Assembly: GCF_000735345.1 (NCBI RefSeq)
Contig: NZ_JMPJ01000064.1
Coordinates: 124,001-188,000, forward strand
Source of the DNA: Ewingella americana ATCC 33852
Lineage (GTDB): Bacteria > Pseudomonadota > Gammaproteobacteria > Enterobacterales > Enterobacteriaceae
DNA: 64,000 bases
Direction: 5' to 3'
In this document: positions 1 through 8,169 of the stretch, piece by piece
Layout: every line of letters begins with the position of its first letter
Position numbering within the stretch: the stretch's first letter is position 1
The notes under the pieces: generated by a model
The model's input: only the letters and a program-made list of their open reading frames with translations
Databases searched by the model: none
Told to the model about the DNA's origin: nothing
Program-made: the position numbers and the translations under genes

Positions 1-112
1 TCCCGAGGTGTGCCGCAAACGCAGGAAAGGGATTTGATTTCACCGGGGCGCAGTGCCATTCTGGACAGTTGTGAATCTGCCCCTTTCCGCCACCGATTGA
101 TAGGTCATCCGC

Positions 113-1006
113 ATGTCTTTGCCGCTGGAACTCCATCGTTTACTGCCCGCTTTTATTAGCGCGGCGCAGAGTGAGAACTTTTCGGCCGCCGCGCGCCAGT
201 CCGGCGTGACGCCTGCCGCCATCAGCAAAAACATCCGCGTGCTGGAAGAAAAGCTTGGGCTGAGGCTATTCGCCCGCAACACCCACAGCGTGGTGCTGAC
301 CGATGAAGGCAAAGCCCTGCTGGCGGAGATCCAGCCACTGTGGCAAGCCCTCGCTTCGACGCTTGAGAACGCCACCAGCCGCGACGGTCAGCCTTCAGGC
401 AGCGTGCGGGTTAGCGTGATCCCCGGGTTCGGCCAGTTGATGCTGATGCCGCTGCTGCCGGAATTCCTCAAACGCTATCCGCAAATCAATCTCGACCTCT
501 CTTTGGAGGCGCGGGTGGTGAATTTAGTGGCCGAAGGTTTTGACGTGGGAATTGGCAATCGCGTCGACCCGGATAGCCGCCTGATAGCCCGCCAGCTCAG
601 CCCAATGCGCAATATTCTGGCTGCTTCTCCGGGCTATTTGCGGCAGTTTGGTACGCCTGCTGCGCCAAGTGATTTGGCTCATCATCAATGCCTGTTGCAT
701 CGCAATCCGGGCAATAATCAGATAGTGAAGTGGCCGCTGGCCGAGCCTTTCCAGACCAGTGAGCTACAGGGGCGGATTGTCGCCTCGCGTCCCGATTTGC
801 TGATTAACGCCGCGCTGGCCGATTTAGGCATTGTCTGTCTGGCAGACTGGTATGTGAACCCGCATGTGCAAAGCGGCGAGCTGGTGCCGGTGCTGGAAAG
901 CCATTGGCAGCCCGGCGTGCCGCTGTGGCTCTATTACAGTTCGGCGGATTTACCGCCGAGAGTGCGGGTATGGGTGGAGTTTGTGCTGGAGCACTTTCGC
1001 GGCTGA
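113..1006 (+). CDS. LysR-family transcriptional regulator
   Basis: 297-residue protein of typical LysR length. The N-terminal winged HTH (about residues 5-65) has the usual pattern: FISAAQSENFSAAARQSGV, then AAISKNI as recognition helix, then LEEKLGLRLFARN. The rest fits a LysR substrate-binding domain. The ATG follows a short untranslated region without a strong Shine-Dalgarno. It converges on the aroM/DUF1177/OPT cluster and is separated from it by a bidirectional terminator, so it is not co-transcribed with it. Whether it controls that cluster or the gene divergent from it off the left edge is unknown; LysR regulators often act on the divergent neighbour. Effector unknown. Confidence 0.9.
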   Translation: MSLPLELHRLLPAFISAAQSENFSAAARQSGVTPAAISKNIRVLEEKLGLRLFARNTHSVVLTDEGKALLAEIQPLWQALASTLENATSRDGQPSGSVRVSVIPGFGQLMLMPLLPEFLKRYPQINLDLSLEARVVNLVAEGFDVGIGNRVDPDSRLIARQLSPMRNILAASPGYLRQFGTPAAPSDLAHHQCLLHRNPGNNQIVKWPLAEPFQTSELQGRIVASRPDLLINAALADLGIVCLADWYVNPHVQSGELVPVLESHWQPGVPLWLYYSSADLPPRVRVWVEFVLEHFRG

Positions 1007-1025
1007 ACCACTGAAATTCACGCAT

Positions 1026-1053
1026 AAAAAAGGCCTGTAAATCAGGCCTTTTT
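1026..1053. terminator. Bidirectional rho-independent terminator
   Basis: A 7-bp stem AGGCCTG / CAGGCCT with a 5-base loop, flanked by an A-run on the left and a T-run on the right. It lies between the converging LysR gene and aroM and can serve both. Confidence 0.85.
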
Positions 1054-1074
1054 CGCATTCAGATTGGGTGTAAC

Positions 1075-1752
1075 TCAGACGATAAGCTCGGCAGCCAGCT
1101 TGGCAACCAGCACGTTTGACAGCAGAACCGGAATACCCAGCTTGCTTTGCAACAAGTCGCCGTGATGGCGGTGATAGCCAATACAGTCCAGCACCACCAC
1201 CTGCGCACCCTGCTCTTCAAGGGCCAGCGCGGCTTCTGTCAGCTTGGCTTCATCAGCCAGATAAGGGCTGGCGACGGCGAAACAAGGCTTTTTCGACAGC
1301 TTGCGCCACTTGTTTGCCTGCTCCTCAATTTGCTCTTCAACCGGCACCACGATGCCCACCTGATGCGTGCCGACAATCGCGCCTACCAGCGGCGGAATAA
1401 TACGGTCCGGCTCAAGCAGCATGGCAGTTTGGGCTTTAAGCCCGTGAAACTCGCCGGTGCAGAGCAGCAAAATGGTTTCGCAGCCCAGCTCTTCCAGCCA
1501 GTTCACTTTTTCTTGCAACCCGCGCTCAACGTGCCACGATCCGAGAGTCACCTGCGTGCCGTCTAATAGACGAGAAACCAGCAGCGGTTCACCCTCTTCA
1601 GGGGAGAAACGCTGCTCGATTTGTTCAGAAGTGAGTCCGTCGAGCAGGCCGACGTGGGTCACAGACTCTTCAGGAAGATATTCCATCAACAGCGGCATAA
1701 TGTCGCTGCGTGGAGCCTGACCGATAGTCAGCGTCGCAAAGGAAGTCATCAT
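1075..1752 (-). CDS. aroM: AroM family protein
   Basis: 225 residues, similar along its length to E. coli AroM (LTIGQAPRSD at the N-terminus; VLDCIGYHRHHGDLL and LLSNVLVAKLAAEL at the C-terminus). The AroM role is unknown. In E. coli it is the third gene of aroL-yaiA-aroM; here it sits 5 bp after a DUF1177 gene in an OPT transporter cluster, about 4 kb from aroL. Two cysteines, C98 in LLLCTGEF and C190 in LDCIGY, lie where the Asp/Glu racemase fold carries its catalytic pair, and E. coli AroM (as remembered) has lost the first. A racemase-like activity is therefore possible but is inference. Start may be either of two adjacent ATGs. Confidence 0.85.
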   Translation of the reverse strand: MMTSFATLTIGQAPRSDIMPLLMEYLPEESVTHVGLLDGLTSEQIEQRFSPEEGEPLLVSRLLDGTQVTLGSWHVERGLQEKVNWLEELGCETILLLCTGEFHGLKAQTAMLLEPDRIIPPLVGAIVGTHQVGIVVPVEEQIEEQANKWRKLSKKPCFAVASPYLADEAKLTEAALALEEQGAQVVVLDCIGYHRHHGDLLQSKLGIPVLLSNVLVAKLAAELIV

Positions 1753-1757
1753 AATGC

Positions 1758-2687
1758 TTAGTTCCGGCTTTGCAGGTGGCGCAAGCTTCCGTACAGCGAC
1801 AACAACAGTTGATATTCGTCGGCATCAAAGAACTGACAGGTGCCACGACCAAACTCTTTAGCGACTTCAACGGCAAATTTCGCCGTCAGTGCGATATCGA
1901 CTTCATGGCTTGCGCCTGTTCCACAACCCGGAACCACTGATTCAGCGGTAATTGCCACACCCACCACCGGCACGTCAGTCGCCGTTGAAGGTTGCAGAAT
2001 GCTGTTCAGGTGGTGAACACCATTGCCATAAGGCGTGATGTCCTGAGTGGTTATTGGGAAAGTTACCGCCGGTTTGCCGCTGGTCATTTCCATAATGCGC
2101 AGTAAATCTTCGGATACGCGCAGAATATAACCCTCTTTAACCGTTGGAGAAATCGCAAAACCTTTATGGTTTATGATTCGGTTACCTTTGGTGGTATCAA
2201 TGGACAAAATAGCGTCCACGCCCGCTACCACTTCGTTGTCATTCATGGTGACGTCGTCGATTGGCGAGTCCATGAAATCCACAGGATCATGAGGTCGAGT
2301 CGGCGCATTCGGGCAGATATGGGTAGTGACGATAACATCACCAGCCAGCACATCACCTTTACGCTGCATTTCAGCCAGCTTAAGAGCCGCGCTGATCGCC
2401 GCGATAGCGCCATCGGCGTCAGACACCACGCCAATGCGCGTCGGACGCGCACCGATGCCGCCTAAGCGACCGATAATCCCGAGCGTTGGCGCACTGCCGC
2501 CGCTGATTTTACCGTCGCTACCCGGCAGCGTGATTTTAACAAAATCAGTGCCGCCTTTCGGGCCATCAGCGCGGTGCGTGGTCGCCGTTACGCCAGAATA
2601 TCCAGCGAACAAATCCACCACATCCTGACCGCTGACGTACGCGTTATCGATCAGTTCGAACACCGTTAATGTCTGTTGCAAACTCAT
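1758..2687 (-). CDS. DUF1177 domain-containing protein
   Basis: 309 residues from the ATG that follows AGAGGAAA at good spacing; a longer in-frame form reaching 2762 lacks such a site. The whole protein matches the DUF1177 family as I remember it. Family function is not established. Visible conserved-looking stretches are GRLGGIGARPTRIGVVSDADG, THICPNAPTRPHDPVDFMDS (rich in His/Asp, suggestive of metal binding) and GTGASHEVDIALTAKFAVEV. No signal peptide or membrane segment, so cytoplasmic. Five bp separate it from aroM, so the two are translated from one message; the OPT transporter gene lies 210 bp upstream. Context suggests processing of an imported substrate. Confidence 0.8.
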   Translation of the reverse strand: MSLQQTLTVFELIDNAYVSGQDVVDLFAGYSGVTATTHRADGPKGGTDFVKITLPGSDGKISGGSAPTLGIIGRLGGIGARPTRIGVVSDADGAIAAISAALKLAEMQRKGDVLAGDVIVTTHICPNAPTRPHDPVDFMDSPIDDVTMNDNEVVAGVDAILSIDTTKGNRIINHKGFAISPTVKEGYILRVSEDLLRIMEMTSGKPAVTFPITTQDITPYGNGVHHLNSILQPSTATDVPVVGVAITAESVVPGCGTGASHEVDIALTAKFAVEVAKEFGRGTCQFFDADEYQLLLSLYGSLRHLQSRN

Positions 2688-2897
2688 GGTGCTTTCCTCT
2701 TGGTACTTCGCGACAGACGCTGCGAGAGCGCACATGCCAAAACTGCCGCGATAGCCGTTCATTTCTTTTCACTATGAGATGAAAGAATGAATCGGTCTGT
2801 TTTTACGTTTGGCTTCGTGAGCCCTGGTGTTGGTGCAGTATTCTCGTCGTCTCTCGAGCCAGCCGGTACGCTGACCGGACTCGAAAGGGTTGGAGTA

Positions 2898-4478
2898 TTA
2901 TTTAGCCTTAGAGCTGAAAATCGAGTTAAAGAAGCTGTACAGGGCATCACCGGCAATAAAGCCTGCCGCCAGAATCTCCATCGGCGTGCGACCCTTCTCA
3001 CCCCAAATACGGATGATGATGATACGCAGCACGATACCGGTGATAACCGCCCATCCAGCCATAACGCTGTTAATCAGCAAACCGGTCGCCAGCAGCACAC
3101 CGAGCTGGCGCTTAGGCCCGCCGATAAGCTGAATTAACGCGCCCGGAATGGCCCAAATCATTAAGCTGTATGCGATACCCGGCTGCGCGCCCGCCTGAAT
3201 TGTCTTGGCGTAGACGCGGGCTACTGGCGGAACTAAATCCTGCGCGAAGTAGCCGATGTGGGCATACCAGACCACCGGAATGGCAATCACAAAAGCAATC
3301 AGTGCGGCGAACAGCTGGATGCGACGCCCGAGCAGTTCAGCCTGTAAATCTTTCCCGTAGCCGCGCAGGATAAAGCCTGCTTTCAGGTCAAAGCCCATGT
3401 CGGCGAAGGCCGGGCCAGTGGCGGCAGTAAAGCCGGTCAGCACGCAGAGCGCCAGCGGCGGGAAGCCAATCAAGATACCGACAATCAGCGTGATCAGCGC
3501 CACGGCAAAGGCCGGGAACCAGCCCGAGTGCATGGCGGCGATGCCGACAATCAACTCATGGAAGAAGGCAGCAAAGGCGGCGTAGACGATGAAGGCAATC
3601 AGCATGCCGAGTGACATCTCGCTGTACAGACCGCCCGCCAGCGCCAACAGTGCGGCAATGGCAATGTAACCAAAAGCGCCCAAGCCCAGTGCTTTACGCA
3701 CTTCGGTAGTTGGCTGCGTGAAGCTGGCTTTGGCTTCGGCATTTTTCGCCCGCACCACCTGCACCACTTGAATCAATGAAACCAGCCCCGCGCCCACCAT
3801 CATGCCGTGTGGGATGTACATCGCGTTGAGGTCCATACCCGCCAAAGGCTGCGCATAAGCGCGGATCAGCAGGCCGATACCAAACATGCTCAAGGCCCAG
3901 ATATTGCCGATAAATGCCGTACCGAAGGCAGCCATCGGGATCTTCAGCATCGCGCCGCCAAGGCCGACAATCACGCCAGCCACCAGCAGCCAAGCTTGGC
4001 GCCCACCTTTGTCACCCGCCTTGATAGCTTCTGCGGCGGCAACCCCAGGTGGCCATGCATTGCTGGCCGGGAACACCTTGGTGTCGAACAGACGGTAGAG
4101 CAGGTAAGCGTCCAGCAACATGGCAACGGACACGCCGATAAACATCGGTAAAATAAGCTGCGGCTGTCCCATAACGTAAGGGATAGCAATCGGCATCAGC
4201 AGGCTGTTCGCGGCACCAAAGGTGGCGGAAGAGATAACCGTCTGCGCTAAGTTTTGTGTGTGAATAGAACGATAACGTTGAAAGGCTTGCATCGGAATGC
4301 GCGCCAACAGCATGGCAAATAACGCGCCAATAATTGACGTGTTAGGCGTCACGCCCAATGTGGTTATCAACTGCACGCCGATGATGGCTCCCAATAAAGA
4401 GAGCAATACCATCACAATTAATGTGCCAACATCCCTGAGTGGATTCTGCTTATTATTTTGAAGCTCATGTTGTGCCAT
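2898..4478 (-). CDS. OPT/YSL family transporter
   Basis: 526-residue polytopic inner-membrane protein with roughly 12-14 hydrophobic segments starting near residue 17. Features typical of oligopeptide transporter (OPT) proteins include the PPGVAAAEAIKAGDKGG stretch near residue 150 and a long run of Gly/Ala-rich helices. OPT proteins use the proton gradient to import peptides, glutathione-like thiols or metal chelates; the substrate here cannot be read from sequence. The gene follows the IclR gene by 93 bp on the same strand and precedes DUF1177 and aroM, suggesting an IclR-controlled uptake and processing unit. The only transporter in the cluster. Confidence 0.85.
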   Translation of the reverse strand: MAQHELQNNKQNPLRDVGTLIVMVLLSLLGAIIGVQLITTLGVTPNTSIIGALFAMLLARIPMQAFQRYRSIHTQNLAQTVISSATFGAANSLLMPIAIPYVMGQPQLILPMFIGVSVAMLLDAYLLYRLFDTKVFPASNAWPPGVAAAEAIKAGDKGGRQAWLLVAGVIVGLGGAMLKIPMAAFGTAFIGNIWALSMFGIGLLIRAYAQPLAGMDLNAMYIPHGMMVGAGLVSLIQVVQVVRAKNAEAKASFTQPTTEVRKALGLGAFGYIAIAALLALAGGLYSEMSLGMLIAFIVYAAFAAFFHELIVGIAAMHSGWFPAFAVALITLIVGILIGFPPLALCVLTGFTAATGPAFADMGFDLKAGFILRGYGKDLQAELLGRRIQLFAALIAFVIAIPVVWYAHIGYFAQDLVPPVARVYAKTIQAGAQPGIAYSLMIWAIPGALIQLIGGPKRQLGVLLATGLLINSVMAGWAVITGIVLRIIIIRIWGEKGRTPMEILAAGFIAGDALYSFFNSIFSSKAK

Positions 4479-4571
4479 AACTGCCCCTGAGATTGGTGCA
4501 AATAAACGCGTTATTTTCGCTATTAAGATCCACAGTTCTTAAATGGCAAAAAGTCGCGGTGAGGTATCAGT

Positions 4572-5336
4572 CTATTGCCAATACTCATCACCCAATTTTT
4601 CAGCTAATTGCTGAGTGACGGCCAGCAGCCCCTCTTTGATTCCGGCAGGAATATCATGACCCTCTTGTGGCGAAGGAAACGATAAACACAGTCCCACCAT
4701 CTCATTGCGGTGCTTATTGCTAATACTGGTGGCTAATGTACTGATACCTTGCAGAGTTTCGTTGCATGCATGAGACACGCCGTTTTCCCGTATCTCCGCA
4801 AGGCGGGCTAATAATGCCTCTAAAGTTTGCGGAGAATTGATCGAATTAACACGATAATCAGTGCCAAATCGTTGAATGACATCATCAATACTGTGGCGCG
4901 CCAAAATTGCGCGACCAATGGCAGTTTCATGAGCTGGCAGTAAACTCCCCGCCGGTGTCACCACTTGTAAATAGGTTCTGCCGGGGAACATGCGCATAAC
5001 CATAATATCGCGCCCCGACAGCATCGAAATATAACCCGTACACTGCGTGGATTGCCCGAGCTGCGCCATATAAGGCGAAGCGGCATCGACCAAAGGTGCC
5101 GATAAATAGTGGCTGGCAACCGACAGCAGTAATTTGCCAATGCGATATAAACGGCTATCAGGATCGCGTTCTAATAATCCCTGCCCTTCCATCGTCATTA
5201 ATAAGCGCGACGCCGTGCTTTTTGGCAATTTCAGGTGCTCGACCACATCACTGAACGACAGACCGGGATGGCCCTGTCGGCTTCCTTGTTGGGAGAATAA
5301 TTTTAATACCGCAGAAGCGTTTTCTAATGTGGTCAT
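4572..5336 (-). CDS. IclR-family transcriptional regulator
   Basis: 254 residues. The N-terminal winged HTH (residues 1-70) carries SFSDVVEHLKLPKSTASRLL, and the C-terminal IclR ligand-binding domain has the typical HETAIGRAILA segment and a cysteine (HACNETLQG) near residue 190. IclR regulators sense small metabolites. The gene is first in line before the OPT, DUF1177 and AroM genes. A clear inverted repeat lies just upstream of its start codon, which fits autoregulation. The effector is unknown and presumably is or derives from the OPT substrate. Confidence 0.9.
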   Translation of the reverse strand: MTTLENASAVLKLFSQQGSRQGHPGLSFSDVVEHLKLPKSTASRLLMTMEGQGLLERDPDSRLYRIGKLLLSVASHYLSAPLVDAASPYMAQLGQSTQCTGYISMLSGRDIMVMRMFPGRTYLQVVTPAGSLLPAHETAIGRAILARHSIDDVIQRFGTDYRVNSINSPQTLEALLARLAEIRENGVSHACNETLQGISTLATSISNKHRNEMVGLCLSFPSPQEGHDIPAGIKEGLLAVTQQLAEKLGDEYWQ

Positions 5337-5343
5337 GCTTGCA

Positions 5344-5368
5344 GTTCCGTTATGTGGAACCCAGTTCC
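5344..5368. promoter_or_regulatory. Candidate IclR operator
   Basis: GTTCC at 5344-5348, GGAAC at 5356-5360 and GTTCC at 5364-5368 form two overlapping inverted repeats with 7- and 3-base spacers, 8 bp upstream of the IclR start codon. A further GGAAC lies at 5400-5404. IclR regulators bind short palindromes near their own promoters, so this is the likely autoregulatory site. Confidence 0.55.
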
Positions 5369-5568
5369 TGTAAGATTGAGTAAAAATTAAATCCGATAAG
5401 GAACAGGGTCAAGATGTTTCTTTTTTGTAAGTTAAATAAGGTTGTTTAAATATGCTTCACAGGGGATAGGCAGAAGCCTTTTCAGACAATTCAACGCGGC
5501 TTTTCAGCACATTAAGCCGCATTGAATTTAATTGTCAGAATATTGCATCAATTGTGACCGGGGCGGCC

Positions 5569-5760
5569 TTAACTGATGTCTTCATCTTCATAGCGACGTT
5601 TGGAATCTAAAGCTTCTTGTTCGGTTTCGTGTTCGCTGATCAAGGTATTGGGTTTCGGATGGTCGGCGCGCAGCTCGTACCATGTGACCGTTTTGCCCGG
5701 CTCGCCCTTTTCAACCGGCACAATGTAAGCTTTACGAGGATAGGGAGGCTGGCTCGGCAT
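5569..5760 (-). CDS. yaiA: YaiA-like small protein
   Basis: 63 residues, the same length as E. coli YaiA and closely similar along the whole chain ([47 protein letters not shown]). The ATG at 5760 follows AAGGAG at ideal spacing, which excludes a longer in-frame form to 5988. Function unknown; a hydrophilic cytoplasmic protein. In E. coli yaiA lies in the aroL-yaiA-aroM operon regulated by TyrR and TrpR. Here it still follows aroL, 154 bp downstream, but a hairpin terminator separates the two and aroM is elsewhere. Confidence 0.9.
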   Translation of the reverse strand: MPSQPPYPRKAYIVPVEKGEPGKTVTWYELRADHPKPNTLISEHETEQEALDSKRRYEDEDIS

Positions 5761-5862
5761 AAAAACTCCTTGGACTTGAGTGAATGCATTAACTTGCAGT
5801 GAGTTAAGTATAGACACTCCACCGCGCGAGCTGAGAAAGCCTGAGTCGGAAGCCTCTGAAAA

Positions 5863-5888
5863 GCAAAACGGGCCAGCAGGCCCGTTAA
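5863..5888 (-). terminator. Terminator after aroL
   Basis: Perfect 8-bp stem AACGGGCC / GGCCCGTT with loop AGCA; on the minus strand it is followed by a T-rich tail. It lies between aroL and yaiA and should partly or fully uncouple them. Confidence 0.75.
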
Positions 5889-5914
5889 GTATCAATGACT
5901 GAAAGCGCTGGTGA

Positions 5915-6439
5915 CTAGCGAGCCACCGGCGCGGCCAGTGCATCCAGAATGGCGTCGACAATGCTCGCCGGGTCTTGGGTGCCGTCAATCACGATGTGCG
6001 CGGCTTCCTGATAGAGGTTTTCACGCTCGTTCAGCACTTGCAGCATCTCTTCGGTGATAGGTTTGCCGGTCAGCGTAGGGCGCTGGTCTTCCAGAGGTGA
6101 CTCTTCAAGGCGCTGAGCTAACGTTGCCGCCGGAGAGCGCAGATAAATGACGGTACCGGTACGGCGCATAAAGGCGCGGTTTTCCGCCGCCAACACAATC
6201 CCACCGCCGGTTGCCACCACGGTCTGGGGAGCGCTGGTGCTTTCAAGCGCCTGAGTTTCACGACGGCGGAAGCCTTCCCAGCCTTCGCGCTCAACAATTT
6301 CAGCCACGCTGAGTTTGGAGGTTTGCAGCAGATAGCTATCGGTATCCACAAATTTAAAGCCCAACGCCTGCGCCAGCGCGCTGCCTACCGTGGTTTTACC
6401 TGCGCCGCGTGCGCCTATCATGAAAATGGGTTGAGTCAT
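5915..6439 (-). CDS. aroL: Shikimate kinase II
   Basis: 174 residues, the length of AroL. It phosphorylates shikimate with ATP, an intermediate step of chorismate synthesis. Visible features are the Walker A loop GARGAGKTT (residues 8-16), FVDTD for shikimate and Mg binding, [10 protein letters not shown], the GGG motif in VATGGGIVL, and RPTLTGKP in the lid region. AroL rather than AroK is indicated by overall match to E. coli AroL ([21 protein letters not shown]) and by the adjacent yaiA. A TrpR-like operator lies upstream, as expected for aroL. Confidence 0.95.
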   Translation of the reverse strand: MTQPIFMIGARGAGKTTVGSALAQALGFKFVDTDSYLLQTSKLSVAEIVEREGWEGFRRRETQALESTSAPQTVVATGGGIVLAAENRAFMRRTGTVIYLRSPAATLAQRLEESPLEDQRPTLTGKPITEEMLQVLNERENLYQEAAHIVIDGTQDPASIVDAILDALAAPVAR

Positions 6440-6515
6440 TACTGCTGTCCTTTAAGCCCCGGAGCTTCTTCCATCCAAAGGATGAATAGTCTGATGAGTG
6501 TCAAAACCGCCAAAT

Positions 6516-6535
6516 TGTACTCGCGAGATAGTACA
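6516..6535. promoter_or_regulatory. TrpR operator of aroL
   Basis: The site is TGTACT-N8-AGTACA, a 6-bp-arm palindrome that matches the TrpR consensus in both arms with the right 20-bp length, 77 bp upstream of aroL. E. coli aroL is repressed by TrpR together with TyrR. No convincing TyrR box (TGTAAA-N6-TTTACA) was found by eye. Confidence 0.75.
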
Positions 6536-6713
6536 ACAAAAAAGCCTCATCAACAGGTTTTTATCACCCGTTGGTGAAGCTTAGAAGACGTGCGGTCTTT
6601 TGATTAGCCCGACTGCGGGCGTTCATCGCCTGCGCAGTGGGCATGATACTCATAAATAATGATGGCGCAATATTTGCGGAGAGCAACCATATTGCCTAGG
6701 GATATCTCCCGAT

Positions 6714-7292
6714 TTAACGCGGCTTACACACGTAAACCAGCGCGGGCGGGAAATTTTTCACTACGCGGATCTTCTGCCAGGTGAAGTACCGAGAGAGCAT
6801 TTTTTCGGATAAATGACTGTATTGAAACTGAACCATCACGCCGTTGTTGGCTTTAAGGCGCTGCTGGGCCTGTTGCAATATCTTCATGCTGATGCGCGTT
6901 GGCATAGACAATAGCGGCAGGCAGGAGAAGATGGCGTCGAAATCGCCTTCCAAAAACTCCGCCGAATGAGCCATCACCTGCAAGCGCGGATCGTCAATCA
7001 GGTTAAGTTTGTGTACAAAGCTGGGTTGGATCTCAAACGCCTGAAGATGAGCATCGGCCCGCATGTTGCTCAGGATGCGTTTGGTCAACACGCCGTCGGC
7101 CGAGCCAAGCTCAGCAATCTTCAAAGACTTCGCCCAGTCAATTTGGCTAAGCATCGAGCGACACAGCCAAGGCGAGGACGGCATGAGTGTCCCCATCGTT
7201 CGTGGCGAAGAGATAAAATTCTGTAGATAAAAAAATTGATTTTGCAGCGATACCCGGGTGTTTCTGATAGTCAGTTTTGTCGCATTTAACAT
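6714..7292 (-). CDS. SAM-dependent methyltransferase, phospholipid N-methyltransferase-like
   Basis: 192 residues with a class I methyltransferase fold. The SAM-binding motif I is AELGSADGVLTKRIL (near residues 60-75), followed by an acidic position in LQAFEIQPSF and a FDAIFSCLPLLSMP motif IV. The FISSPRTMGTLMPSSPWLC segment before motif I resembles PmtA/KsgA-like phospholipid N-methyltransferases. These act at the inner membrane on phosphatidylethanolamine, but the substrate here is not proven. It stands alone, on the same strand as the downstream aroL. Confidence 0.75.
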   Translation of the reverse strand: MLNATKLTIRNTRVSLQNQFFYLQNFISSPRTMGTLMPSSPWLCRSMLSQIDWAKSLKIAELGSADGVLTKRILSNMRADAHLQAFEIQPSFVHKLNLIDDPRLQVMAHSAEFLEGDFDAIFSCLPLLSMPTRISMKILQQAQQRLKANNGVMVQFQYSHLSEKMLSRYFTWQKIRVVKNFPPALVYVCKPR

Positions 7293-7493
7293 GTTTTATA
7301 ACCCCTGGGAAAGTAGACCTCTATCAGAAAGAAAAATTCTTAAGAAATAATTAATTCCTGCATTTAGTTTTCAAATCCGGCGGGGTTTATAAAGCGGAAT
7401 AAGAACATTCTCTTTTAAGTAGACCTTTGGCTTATTCCTTTTGATTACTTTGTAAGAAAGATTAATAAAATAAACAGTAAGAAATACAAAATA

Positions 7494-7526
7494 AAAAAGC
7501 CGGCTACTTGTGTAGTCGGCCTTTTT
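7494..7526 (-). terminator. Terminator after the DUF1471 gene
   Basis: Stem GCCGGCTAC / GTAGTCGGC (one G-T wobble) with loop TTGT. The minus strand ends in a T6 run, so it terminates the small DUF1471 gene before the methyltransferase. An A/T tract also follows on the plus strand. Confidence 0.8.
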
Positions 7527-7583
7527 GAAGCTGTTTACTGTTAGAAATTACCGGATGGCCCGGCACCTTCTTATGAGTAATGC

Positions 7584-7859
7584 TTAGCGGTAAAGCTCTA
7601 CGCTTGCGCGTTCAAGGCTTGAGTCGCCTGGGGTGCTAACACCGATGACGCGGTAGTGGCTCGCGCCTTTATCGGCAGCTTCGGCATTCAGTTGATCTTT
7701 AATACTGCCCGGTGCCCCGCTCATTTGGTTGATAGAAACCACACCCAATGATTGGTAATTACCGCTGTCAGCCTGAGCTGAGGTTATTTGAGTCGCTGCC
7801 AGAGCAGAGAAAGAAGCGGTAGTGATGATGGCTGCTGCAATAATAGGTAAGATTTTCAT
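7584..7859 (-). CDS. DUF1471 (YhcN/BhsA-like) periplasmic protein
   Basis: 91 residues. A signal peptide (residues 1-24, MKILPIIAAAIITTASFSALA then a cleavable ATQ) precedes a short DUF1471 domain ending in ASHYRVIGVSTPGDSSLERASVELYR, the usual C-terminal strand of YhcN/BhsA/McbA proteins. These are small periplasmic or outer-membrane stress proteins linked to biofilm and acid, copper or oxidative stress. The ATG at 7859 has AAAGG about 9 bases upstream; the GTG three codons earlier would sit directly on this site and is unlikely. Monocistronic with its own terminator. Confidence 0.85.
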   Translation of the reverse strand: MKILPIIAAAIITTASFSALAATQITSAQADSGNYQSLGVVSINQMSGAPGSIKDQLNAEAADKGASHYRVIGVSTPGDSSLERASVELYR

Positions 7860-8169
7860 GATGCACACCTTTGCTGTTTGCTGTTCTAAATTCGGTTAAT
7901 TAATTTTGCGGATGATTTCCGTTGAATTAATTATCCGCCAGCCAATGCAAGATGACGTAATGCGCCGTAAAGATGGTTAATCTTTGTGACGAAAATGAGG
8001 AGAGAGTGAAAGCAAAAATTTCAGTGTCAGGAAGGTGCAGCTAATTAAGGATTTTTGATGGAGTTTGATGACGGATATTTACAACCCGAGAAGCAGATTC
8101 GCACAAATCGACGCCCGATGGCAATCACTGTTATGATTCTTTTTACTTATTTGAGAAGGGAGTTCGTAT
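7860..8169. other. Intergenic region between divergent DUF1471 and yedI genes
   Basis: 310 bp holding two divergent promoters. An inverted repeat GCGGAT (7908-7913) / ATCCGC (7933-7938) and several AATTAATT tracts lie near the DUF1471 start. No further gene or ncRNA is evident. Confidence 0.4.

Noticed and set aside
1-59. Open frame on the minus strand starting at 59 (MALRPGEIKS) and running off the left edge.
   Set aside because: Only 19 codons are visible, with no clear ribosome site. It could be the gene divergent from the LysR gene, but I cannot support it.
40-375. 111-residue frame on the minus strand.
   Set aside because: Antisense to the LysR gene, which has full family features.
2166-2465. 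Plus-strand frame inside the DUF1177 gene.
   Set aside because: Antisense to a full-length conserved protein.
2787-3137. 116-residue plus-strand frame overlapping the OPT gene end.
   Set aside because: Antisense shadow; the OPT protein covers this DNA with clear membrane segments.
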